Source: VGBV01 sp963813725
GTDB taxonomy: Bacteria; Actinomycetota; Thermoleophilia; Solirubrobacterales; 70-9
Assembly: GCA_963813725.1 (NCBI GenBank)
Contig: CAWFAI010000015.1
Coordinates: forward strand, 1 to 64,000
DNA length: 64,000 nucleotides
Direction: 5' to 3'
The notes beneath the pieces are model-generated. The model saw only the letters and a list, made by a program, of their open reading frames with translations, did no database searches and was not told the origin of the DNA. Within the stretch, counting starts at the first letter, position 1; each line of letters opens with the position of its first letter. Position numbers and translations under genes: made by a program. This document shows, piece by piece, positions 50,211 to 58,048 of this stretch.

Positions 50211-50804
50211 CTAGGTTGACACGCCGGGCAGGTTTCGCTGGACGTACCGCGCCAGCACGTCGCACTCGACGTTGACCATGTCTCCCGGGACGCGGTCACC
50301 GAGCGTCGTGCGCTCGAGCGTCTCGGGGATCAGCGAGACCTCGACCGAGGACCCCTCGATCTCCGAGATGGTCAGGCTGACGCCCTCGATCGCAATCGAT
50401 CCGCGCTCGACCACGAAGGGCAGCAGCTCGTCCGGGAGCTCGATTCGCAGGCGACGGGCGATGCCGTCCGGCTCGGCCGAGGCCACCGTTCCGGTGCCGT
50501 CGACGTGACCCTGCACGACGTGGCCGCCGAGGCGGTCGCTCGCGCGCAGCGCAAGCTCCAGGTTGACCGGGTCGCCGCCCGAGAGCCCGCCGAGCGTGGT
50601 CAGCTTCAGCGTCTGGTTCATGACGTCGGCCTCGAAGGCTCCGTCCGCGGCCTCGGCCGCAGTCAGGCAGGCGCCGTTGACCGCCACCGAGTCCCCGGCC
50701 CGGAGCTCGTCCGCCAGCCCCGCCCGAACGCGGATGCGCGCGCCCTGCTCGGTGGCGTCCACCGCCTCGACCGTTCCGAGCTCGCCGACTATCCCGGTGA
50801 ACAC
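50211..50804 (-). CDS. ribE: Riboflavin synthase alpha chain
   Basis: A 197-residue riboflavin synthase with two lumazine-binding repeats: the N-terminal MFTGIVGELGTVEAV with SVAVNGACLTA, and the second GHVVQGHVDGTGTV with SIAIEGVSLTI. It dismutates two lumazines to riboflavin. GTG 50804 gives the canonical MFTGIV start and lies 2 bases after the ribD stop; a GTG at 50813 would overlap ribD. Confidence 0.95.
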   Translation of the reverse strand: MFTGIVGELGTVEAVDATEQGARIRVRAGLADELRAGDSVAVNGACLTAAEAADGAFEADVMNQTLKLTTLGGLSGGDPVNLELALRASDRLGGHVVQGHVDGTGTVASAEPDGIARRLRIELPDELLPFVVERGSIAIEGVSLTISEIEGSSVEVSLIPETLERTTLGDRVPGDMVNVECDVLARYVQRNLPGVST

Positions 50805-50806
50805 CG

Positions 50807-51985
50807 CTACCACTCCCTCAGCCGCGCCGTGATCAGCAGGTCCTCGCCGACCTGCTCGTGCTCGATCGCCAGCGGATGCTGGCCCTCGGCGATCCGCCTC
50901 GCGCCCACTCCCTCCAGCACGGCGCGGGCCTCGCCGGCGCCCAGCAGCACCGGCGCGACGAACAGCCGCATGCGGTCGATCTCGCCGGCGTCGAACAGCG
51001 CACCCGCCAGGGTCGGGCCGCCCTCCACGAACAGGTCCTGGACGCCGCGGCGGCCGAGCTCATCGAGCGCCGGGACGATCCGCGCGGCGGGCTCGCGGCC
51101 CGGAACCGCGAGGATCTCGACGCCTGCCTTCTCCAGCGCCAGGCGGGCGGCGGCCGGGGCCTCGGGAGCGCAGACCACAAGCAGCGGCGCCTCGGAGACC
51201 GAGGCGATCAGGGCCGAGTCGAGCGGCAGGCGCGCGTGGGAGTCGAACACGACCCGGATGGGGTTGGCCGCCACGGCCGCGGGATCAGGGACCGCGTCGT
51301 CGTCGTCGGCGCCCAGGCGGGCGGTCAGCAGCGGGTCGTCGGCCAGCGCCGTCCCGATCCCGACGGCGATCGCGTCGGACTCCGAGCGCCAGCGGTGCAC
51401 GAGCTCACGGCTCGGGGCGCCCGAGATCCAGCGCGAGTCGCCGCTTGGGGCGGCGACGCGGCCGTCCAGGGTCATCGCGGCCTTGTATGTGACCAGCGGG
51501 CGGCCCGTGCGGGCCGTCTTGCGGAAAGGCTGGTTCAGCAGCCGGGCGGCGGCGGTCTCGGCGCCGCCGGCGAGGTCCACCTCGATCCCGCCGTCGCGCA
51601 GGATGCCGGGGCCGCGGCCCGAGGCCTTCTCGGTCGGGTCCTCGGACGCGTAGACGACGCGGGCGATTCCGGCCTCCAGGATCGCCTCGGTGCAGGGCGG
51701 CTGGCGGCCGCTGTGGGCGCAGGGTTCGAGCGTCACGTAGAGCGTCGCGCCCTCGGGATCGGCCCGGCGCTCGCGGCAGTCCGCGAGCGCGGCGCGCTCG
51801 GCGTGTGGGCCGCCCAGCTCGGCGTGGAAGCCCTCGCCGATCACCTCGCCGCCGGGCGAGACCACGACGGCCCCGACCAGGGGGTTGGGGCTCACCTGCC
51901 CGCGACCGCCCTCGGCCAGCTCCAGCGCCCGGCGCAGGTGTGCGGAGTCTGTTTCGGTACCCGTCGCGGCCATCGCTGTCCTCAT
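50807..51985 (-). CDS. ribD: Riboflavin biosynthesis deaminase/reductase RibD
   Basis: A 392-residue bifunctional enzyme. Deaminase part: GGPHAERAAL and TLYVTLEPCAHSGRQPPC with zinc ligands. Reductase part from about residue 165: VTYKAAMTLDGRVAAPSGDSRWISG and DLFVEGGPTLAGALFDAG. It catalyses two steps after GTP cyclohydrolase II. First gene of the operon; ATG 51985 or ATG 51973 may be used. No FMN riboswitch was recognised in the short upstream gap. Confidence 0.95.
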   Translation of the reverse strand: MRTAMAATGTETDSAHLRRALELAEGGRGQVSPNPLVGAVVVSPGGEVIGEGFHAELGGPHAERAALADCRERRADPEGATLYVTLEPCAHSGRQPPCTEAILEAGIARVVYASEDPTEKASGRGPGILRDGGIEVDLAGGAETAAARLLNQPFRKTARTGRPLVTYKAAMTLDGRVAAPSGDSRWISGAPSRELVHRWRSESDAIAVGIGTALADDPLLTARLGADDDDAVPDPAAVAANPIRVVFDSHARLPLDSALIASVSEAPLLVVCAPEAPAAARLALEKAGVEILAVPGREPAARIVPALDELGRRGVQDLFVEGGPTLAGALFDAGEIDRMRLFVAPVLLGAGEARAVLEGVGARRIAEGQHPLAIEHEQVGEDLLITARLREW

Positions 51986-52027
51986 CTTGACGTTGCTCGG
52001 CTTGACCTGAAGCCGAAAACGGCCGAT

Positions 52028-52048
52028 TGACTGGTCAGTCAGCCAGTC
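52028..52048. promoter_or_regulatory. Nested inverted repeats, TetR-type operator candidate
   Basis: TGACTGGTCAGTCA (arms TGACT/AGTCA) at 52028-52041 overlaps a second pair GACTGG/CCAGTC at 52029-52034 and 52043-52048. It lies between divergent ribD and the flippase gene. Such symmetric TGAC...GTCA sites are typical of TetR-family operators; no regulator gene is adjacent. Confidence 0.4.
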
Positions 52049-52058
52049 TACCGCCCAC

Positions 52059-52064
52059 TAGGCT
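52059..52064 (+). promoter_or_regulatory. -10 box TAGGCT of the flippase gene
   Basis: TAGGCT ends 9 bases before ATG 52074 and just after the inverted repeats, so a bound repressor would block it. Confidence 0.5.
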
Positions 52065-52073
52065 TATCCGCCC

Positions 52074-53505
52074 ATGGAGGCCAGCCGAGGCGAAGAGCGC
52101 ACGCAGCGAAGCGGCCAGCTACGGCCGGCGCGCCAGCCTGCTCTCGATCGGCGTCGGGCTCACCGGGCTGATCACCTACCTCTACTTCGCGCTCGCCTCC
52201 CACGAGCTCTCCAGGGAGGACTACGGGCAGATCGCCGTGTTGTGGTCGGCCGTCTTCATCACCGTCTCGACCCTGCAGCGGCCCGTCGAGCAGCTGCTCT
52301 CGCGCACGGTCTCCGAGCACATCGCCCACGGGCAGCCCTACTCCCACCCGGTGCGAATGGCGGCGCTGATCCAGGTCTGCATTTCGGTCGGGTTCGTGGC
52401 GCTGGCGCTGGCGCTGCGGGCGCCGATCCAGGACGACCTGCTGGACGGCAACGAGGTTCTCTACTGGATCGGAGTCGGCTCGGTCGCCGCCTACGGGGCG
52501 AGCTACTTCGCCCGCGGCTTTCTCGCCGGCAGCCACCGGCTCACCCTTTACGCCTTTCTGATCGTCTCGGAGGCCGTCTCGCGCGCGGCCTTCCCCCTCG
52601 CGGTCGCGATCGGCGTCGCCAGCGGCCAGGACGCGGTCGCCCTCGGCATCATCGCCGCCCCGACCCTGTCGCTGATCGTGGTCCCCTTCGCCTTCCTCCG
52701 CCGAGGCGAGCTTGCCGGTGCTGATGGGGCGAGCGCCGGGAGCCCCGACTCGGGAGATTCAGCGAAGCCACCCGAGCGGGCGCCCGGTGATCGGCCCACC
52801 ACGGAACTCCCCGAGTTCAGCCTCTCCCAGGGAGGGAGCTTCGCCGCGGCCGTATTCGTGATCATGCTCAGCGAGCAGGCGCTGCTCAACGGCGGGCCGC
52901 TGCTGGTCAACGCCACCGCGGGCGCCGCCGCTGCCGGTTTCATCTTCAACGTGCTGATGGTCGCGCGGGCCCCCCTGCAGCTGTTCCAGGCGGTCTCCAC
53001 CAGCCTGCTTCCCCACCTGACGCGGTTGCGCGCCGCGGGCGCCGAGGGTGACTTTCGGGCCTCGATCCGGGTCACCATCCTCGCCATCGCCGGGTTCGCG
53101 GCGCTGGTCGCCGCGGCGATGCTGATCGCCGGCCCCGAGCTGATGCAGATCGCCTTCGGCGACAAGTACGAATATGACCGCGTCGACCTGCTGATCGTGA
53201 CCGCGGGCATGGGCCTCTACCTGTCCGCGGCGACGCTGAACCAGGTGGCGCTGGCCAAGGGCCAGGTGCGCCAGGCGGCCGGGTGCTGGCTCGTCTGCGC
53301 GATCGCGTTCGTGGCCTGGACCGCGTCGTCGATCGTCTCCGATGATTTCCTGCGGGTGGAGATCGGCTACCTCGGCGCCGCGGCGCTGCTTTGCGCCCTG
53401 CTCTTCCTCCTCTATCGGCGCCCCGTGGTGGAGGGCGGCCTGCGGCCGGGCTCGACCGACGAGATGGAGCTGCGGCTCGCCGCGGCCGACGAGGGCGGAC
53501 CCTGA
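52074..53505 (+). CDS. Polysaccharide/lipid flippase-like membrane protein (MATE/MOP superfamily)
   Basis: A multi-pass protein of about 478 residues with roughly 12 helices (ASLLSIGVGLTGLITYLYFA, VAALALALRAP-type segments, FIFNVLMVARAPLQLFQAVS). A charged cytoplasmic loop of about 45 residues sits in the middle (GASAGSPDSGDSAKPPE). It resembles Wzx/MurJ-type exporters of the MOP superfamily. ATG 52074 with TAGGCT is preferred; restoring GC near 52099 joins MEASRGEER to ARSEAASYG. As given, the frame would start at TTG 52027. The transported substrate is unknown. Confidence 0.75.
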
Positions 53506-53528
53506 TCGTCCTTCTGGCCGACAGCGCC

Positions 53529-55325
53529 ATGCAGCGACGCCGAGCTGATCCTGATCGGCGGCGCGCTGCTGGCGCTGGGGATCGCCGCGGCGCTGATCGC
53601 CGACAAGGTCCAGGTTCCCGGGCTGCTGCTGTTCCTGGGGCTCGGGATGCTGGTCGGCTCGGAGGGGATCGGCGGCGTCGAGTTCGACGACGCCGAGCTG
53701 ACCCGCACCCTGGGGACGATCGGCCTTGTCCTGATCCTGTTCGAGGGCGGGCTCACCGCCGGCTGGAAGGAGATCCGGCCGGTGCTTGCCACCGCGATCT
53801 CACTGGGGACGCTGGGGACCATCCTGACCGCACTGATCGCGGGGTTCGCCTCGGCCTGGATCCTCGACCTCTCGACGCTGGAGGGACTGATCCTGGGCTC
53901 GGCGATCGCCGCCACCGATTCGGCCGCGATCTTCGCCGTGCTGCGCGGGTCGAAGCTGCGGCGCAAGGTGGCGCGCTCGCTGGAGGGCGAGTCCGGGATG
54001 AACGACCCGGTCGCGCTGTTGCTGGTGACCGGCTTCATCGCCTGGATCGAGGAGCCCGGCTACGGCCTGCCGGACATGGCGCTGGAGCTGGTCGGCGAAG
54101 CTGGTCCTCGGGGCGGCGCTGGGGGTGGCGATCGGGTTGGGCGCGCGGGGGACCTTCCGGCGCCTCGACTACCCGACCCAGGGGCTCTACCCCGTCGCCT
54201 CGATCGCCACGGCCGCGCTCTCCTACGGCGTCACCGAGGTCGTGCACGGCTCGGGCTTCCTGGCCGTCTACCTGACGGCGCTGATCCTGGGCACCGGCCA
54301 CGTGCCCGGCAAGCGCACGATCGTCGCCTTCCACCAGGGCCTGGGCTGGGTCTCGCAGATCTCGCTCTTCTTCCTGCTGGGCCTGCTGGTCTTCCCGAGC
54401 CAGCTGGTCGACGTCGCCGGCGAGGGCCTGCTGATCTCGGCGGTGCTGATCTTCGTCGCCCGTCCGCTGGCGGCCGCCGTCGCCAGCCTCACCGACCGCT
54501 TCACGCTGCGGGAGCGGGTGATGCTGGGCTGGGCGGGGCTGCGCGGCGCGATCCCGATCTGGCTCGCGACCTTCCCGGTGATCGAGGGGCTGACCGAGGC
54601 CGGCGAGATCTTCAACATCATCTTCTTCGTCGTCGTCACCTCGACCCTGATCCAGGGCGCGAGCTTCGAGCCGCTGGCGCGGCGCCTGGGCGTCACCAGC
54701 CACCGAGCCCGCGCTGCCGCAGCCGCTGGTGGAGAGCGGCACGATCAGGCAGCTCGGCGGCGACGTCTTCGCCTACCGCGTCGCGGACGAGGCGGCGATC
54801 GTGGGCCGGCCCGTGCGCGACCTGGGCCTGCCGCGCGAGGCGGTGGTGAACGTGATCGTCCGCGGCGGCGAGGCGATCCCGCCCCGCGGCTCGACCGAGA
54901 TCGAGGCCGGCGACGAGCTCCACATCCTGGTGCGCGGCGAGGTCCGAGACGAGGTCGAGGGGCTGATGCGACGCTGGCGCGAAGGGCCGATCGACGAGCC
55001 GGCTCGGCCGCGCCAGGCGCCGCGCGGCGCGCCCCAGATCTTCAACGTTCGCCCCTGCACCGATGACGACGGCGATCCCGGCCGGCCCGAGCAGGTCGCC
55101 GGCGTGGAGATCGCGGGCCGGCTTCGCACCCGCCGCGACAGCCCCGGGGCCCTGGTGGTTCTGGCCGACGGGCGCTACGCGGTCACCGGCGACTCGCTGG
55201 TCGCCGTGGGAGGCCGCGGGCAGGTCGCGGCCTGGGCGGCGCGCCGCTTCGCCGCCGCCGAGGACGGCGGAGCCAGGGCCTGGTGGCAGGAGGTCGCGGG
55301 CGTGCTGAACGCGCCCGCCCGCTGA
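53529..55325 (+). CDS. CPA1-type K+(Na+)/H+ antiporter with RCK C-domain, apparent frameshifts
   Basis: A protein of about 600 residues: 12 or so helices with IGLVLILFEGGLTAGWKEI, GSAIAATDSAAIFAVLRGS, LEGESGMNDPVALLLV (ion-site Asp residues) and GYGVTEVVHGSGFLAVYLTAL-type core, then a cytoplasmic RCK_C/TrkA_C part (LGLPREAVVNVIVRGGEAIP, IEAGDELHILVRGE). Three breaks at about 53536, 54100 and 54705 are each repaired by adding one CG/GC. NhaP2-like potassium/proton exchange is the best guess. Same orientation as the flippase, 24 bases apart. Confidence 0.82.
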
Positions 55326-55358
55326 GGCTCCGACGCGAAGCGGAGGAGGTGCCGGTGC

Positions 55359-56069
55359 CTACTCGGCGCCGGCGGCGTCGGCGACCGCGCGGTAGGCCCC
55401 GGCCGGGTCATCTGCGCCGAACACGGCGGAACCGGCAACGAACAGGCCGGCGCCAGCCTCGGCGACGCCACCAGCGGTCTCGGGGTCAATGCCTCCGTCG
55501 ACCTCGATCGCGACGCCGTCGGGAAGCGCCGCGCGCAGGCGCTCGACCTTGTCGGGCGACTCGGGGATGAAGGGCTGGCCGCCCCAGCCCGGGTTGACGG
55601 TCATGCACAGGACGACGTCGGCGTAGTCGCCCAGGTCAGAGACGGCGGAGCCCGGCGTGCCCGGGTTGATCGCGATCCCGGCCAGGCAGCCGAGCTCGCG
55701 GATGGCGCTCAGCGTGCGGTTCGTGTGGGGAGTGGCCTCGTCGTGGATGTGGATCGCGTCGGCGCCGGCCTTGGCGAACTCCTCGATCTGGTTCTCGGGC
55801 CGCTCGATCATCAGGTGGACGTCGAGCGCCCCGCCGGCGTCGTGGACCTGGTCGGCGATCGAGGCGGCGATCAGCGGGCCGATCGTGATCGGTGGGACGA
55901 AATGGCCGTCCATCACGTCGACGTGGATGATGCGGGCGCCCGCGTCCATCACCTCGGCCACCTGCTCGCCGAGGCGCGAGAAGTCGCAGGAGAGGATCGA
56001 GGGCAGGACGCGCCGCGAGCGGTAGAGCTCGCGGCGGGAGTCGGTGTCGGGACGGGTCGCGGCCTCCAT
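55359..56069 (-). CDS. rpe: Ribulose-phosphate 3-epimerase
   Basis: A 236-residue TIM-barrel enzyme interconverting ribulose 5-phosphate and xylulose 5-phosphate. VLPSILSCDFSRLGEQV, IIHVDVMDGHFVPPITIGP, DVHLMIERPE, TVNPGWGGQPFIPES and IEVDGGIDPETA cover the metal His/Asp residues and the phosphate-binding loop. About 15 extra residues precede the usual start. Normally neighbours rsmB and fmt; here a zinc-ribbon gene lies between rpe and fmt. Confidence 0.95.
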   Translation of the reverse strand: MEAATRPDTDSRRELYRSRRVLPSILSCDFSRLGEQVAEVMDAGARIIHVDVMDGHFVPPITIGPLIAASIADQVHDAGGALDVHLMIERPENQIEEFAKAGADAIHIHDEATPHTNRTLSAIRELGCLAGIAINPGTPGSAVSDLGDYADVVLCMTVNPGWGGQPFIPESPDKVERLRAALPDGVAIEVDGGIDPETAGGVAEAGAGLFVAGSAVFGADDPAGAYRAVADAAGAE

Positions 56070-56091
56070 CGGCGTCAGTCTCCCCGACCCC

Positions 56092-56376
56092 TCAGATGGA
56101 GCGCAGCATCGAGTGGCCGCAGTGCTGGCACTTCATGTCCTCGGTGCGGCTCATGCGGCTGATCGTCTGGTGCTCACCGCAGTTGGGGCATTGCGAGACC
56201 AGCTCGAACCGCTTCAGGCAGTACACGCAGACGAAGCGGCCGGGCAGCTGTGCGGGCCTCAGCCATGGCTCGCCGCAGCCAGGGCAGTTGGGACGCCGCA
56301 GGGCGCCCTCGGGGCCCTCCTTGGTCTCGGCGTTGCTGCCCAGGCCGCCGTCCGTGCGCTCAGTTCGCTCGGCCAC
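56092..56376 (-). CDS. Zinc-ribbon protein with four CxxC pairs
   Basis: A 94-residue protein with Cys pairs in NCPGCGEPWL, FVCVYCLKRF, SQCPNCGEHQ and MKCQHCGHSM, i.e. two treble-clef or ribbon zinc sites. Transposase-like or RNA-polymerase-like ribbons share this pattern; no catalytic residues are visible. GTG 56376. It occupies the position where rsmB (16S rRNA m5C967 methyltransferase) normally lies between fmt and rpe. Function unknown. Confidence 0.75.
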   Translation of the reverse strand: MAERTERTDGGLGSNAETKEGPEGALRRPNCPGCGEPWLRPAQLPGRFVCVYCLKRFELVSQCPNCGEHQTISRMSRTEDMKCQHCGHSMLRSI

Positions 56377-56396
56377 GCCAACGAGGGTATCGGCAG

Positions 56397-57308
56397 TCAG
56401 ACGGCTCGGCTGGGAACCGGGTGGCCACGCAGGAACTCGGCGGCCGACATCGCCCTGCCTCCGGGCGGCTGTACGACCTGCAGCTCCAGGCCCGCGCTCG
56501 CGGTGCCGAGCACCAGGGAGTCGTCGCGCTCTGCGATCTGGCCCTGAGATGGGGCGCCCTCGACGGCCCTCGCGCGGCGAACCCCGAGGCGCTCGCCGGA
56601 CTCCAGCTCGAGGTGGGTCCCGATGTGGGGATTCAACGCTCTCACCGTCCAGGCGAGTTCGGCCGCGTCCCTGGCCGGGTCCAGGCGGCGCTCGGAGGGG
56701 GTGATCTTCTCGGCGTAGGTGGCGCTTGCCTCATCCTGCTCGCTGAAGGCGAGCTCGCCCGCGGCCAGCAGGTCGAGCGCCCGGACCAGCAGCTCCGCCC
56801 CCTGAGCGGCCAGCCGCGCGGCCAGGTCGTCGAAGTAGTCCTCTGAGGAGATCGGCGTCTGCTCGCTCAGCCCGATGGGCCCCGAGTCGAGGCCCTCGCT
56901 CACGCGCAGGATGGTCGTCCCCGTCCGCTCGTCGCCGGCCATCATCGCCCGCTCGATCGGCGCCGCGCCGCGCCAGCGCGGCAGCAGCGATGGGTGAACG
57001 TTCAGCATCGTGAACTCGCTCAGCAGCGGCTCGGCGATCAGCTGGCCGATCGCGCAGACCGCGACGGCGTCGGGCCTGGACGCGCGCAGCGCCTCGACGG
57101 ATGCCGGCTCGTTCACGCTGGCCGTCTGGTGGACCTCCAGGCCCAGTTCGCGCGCGGCCTCCGCGACCGGCGGCGGCGACAGCTTGCGGCCGCGGCCGCG
57201 GCGGCTGTCGGGCGGGGTCACCACCAGCACCGGGGGATGCTCGGAGGTGGCGAGCCGGCGCAGCACGGTCGCCGCGAATTCAGAGGTGCCGAGGTATGCG
57301 GTCCTCAA
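56397..57308 (-). CDS. fmt: Methionyl-tRNA formyltransferase
   Basis: A 303-residue Fmt, formylating initiator Met-tRNA with 10-formyl-THF. RTAYLGTSEFAATVLRRL at the start, VVTPPDSRRGRGRKLSPPPV, the catalytic NVHPSLLPRWRGAAPIERAM and ASATYAEKITPSERRLD are typical. TTG 57308 overlaps the def stop (TTGA), giving the canonical N-terminus. Works in sequence with def. Confidence 0.95.
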   Translation of the reverse strand: MRTAYLGTSEFAATVLRRLATSEHPPVLVVTPPDSRRGRGRKLSPPPVAEAARELGLEVHQTASVNEPASVEALRASRPDAVAVCAIGQLIAEPLLSEFTMLNVHPSLLPRWRGAAPIERAMMAGDERTGTTILRVSEGLDSGPIGLSEQTPISSEDYFDDLAARLAAQGAELLVRALDLLAAGELAFSEQDEASATYAEKITPSERRLDPARDAAELAWTVRALNPHIGTHLELESGERLGVRRARAVEGAPSQGQIAERDDSLVLGTASAGLELQVVQPPGGRAMSAAEFLRGHPVPSRAV

Positions 57309-58000
57309 GCGACCGAGGAGGGCTCGGGCCGATCCTGGTCGCTGATGTCCTGGTCGCTTGTGTCCAGGTCCGGAGCGTCGGGCTCGCGCTCGGGCGCGTA
57401 GGTACCGCCCTCGCGCAGCGCCCGCAGCGCGGCGCGGCGCTGCTCCTTGGGCGCGTGCTGGAGCATCAATACGCCGTCGAGGTGATCGACCTCGTGCTGG
57501 ATCACCCGCGCCTCCAGGCCGGATGCCTCGATCGAGAGCCGCTCGCCTCCGGGATCGACGGCGATGACCCTGATGTGCAGCGGGCGCTCGACGTCCACGA
57601 CGACGCCGGGCAGGCTGAGGCAGCCCTCTTCGGCGGTGACGAGGTCTTCCCGCGAGGACCACTCGATCCGCGGATTGACCAGGGCGGTGACCGGCGCGTC
57701 GGCGCCGGCCTGGAAGACGAGGATGCGGCGCAGGATGCCGAGCTGGGTCGCGGCCAGCCCCACCCCCATCCCCTCCTGCATCAGCGTGCTCATGCGCTCA
57801 ACGTCGGTGGCCAGCGCTTGATCGAACTCCTGGACCGGCGAGGCGACCGAGCGCAGCACCGGGTCGCCGAACTTGACCACCTGGGCCAGCGCGGCCTCGC
57901 GGCGCTCGAGGCGCTCGGGATCGAGGCCGGCAGGGGCCTCGGACTCGGTCGCGAGCTCGTCTTCGGCGGGCTCGCTGGTGCGTGGGGATTGCTCCGCCAT
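57305..58000 (-). CDS. def: Peptide deformylase
   Basis: A 231-residue metallo-deformylase that removes the formyl group from new proteins. Motifs I-III: GMGVGLAATQLG, EEGCLSLPG (metal Cys) and VIQHEVDHLDG (metal His residues, catalytic Glu). Both ends are extended by acidic sequence (DELATESEAPAG and a DQDISDQD-type tail), longer than usual. ATG 58000 follows TAGACT and AAGGGGAG, so it may have a minimal leader. Confidence 0.94.
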   Translation of the reverse strand: MAEQSPRTSEPAEDELATESEAPAGLDPERLERREAALAQVVKFGDPVLRSVASPVQEFDQALATDVERMSTLMQEGMGVGLAATQLGILRRILVFQAGADAPVTALVNPRIEWSSREDLVTAEEGCLSLPGVVVDVERPLHIRVIAVDPGGERLSIEASGLEARVIQHEVDHLDGVLMLQHAPKEQRRAALRALREGGTYAPEREPDAPDLDTSDQDISDQDRPEPSSVA

Positions 58001-58010
58001 CTCCCCTTCG

Positions 58011-58016
58011 AGTCTA
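58011..58016 (-). promoter_or_regulatory. -10 box TAGACT of def-fmt
   Basis: TAGACT on the minus strand ends 10 bases before ATG 58000, with a purine-rich stretch between. Confidence 0.45.
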
Positions 58017-58048
58017 AACGCGCCCGTCGGCACCGGCCCGGCGTCGGG

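Noticed and set aside
51986..52073. FMN riboswitch upstream of ribD
   Set aside because: The gap is under 90 bases, and no conserved RFN-element segments can be recognised; inverted repeats there are better read as a protein-binding site.
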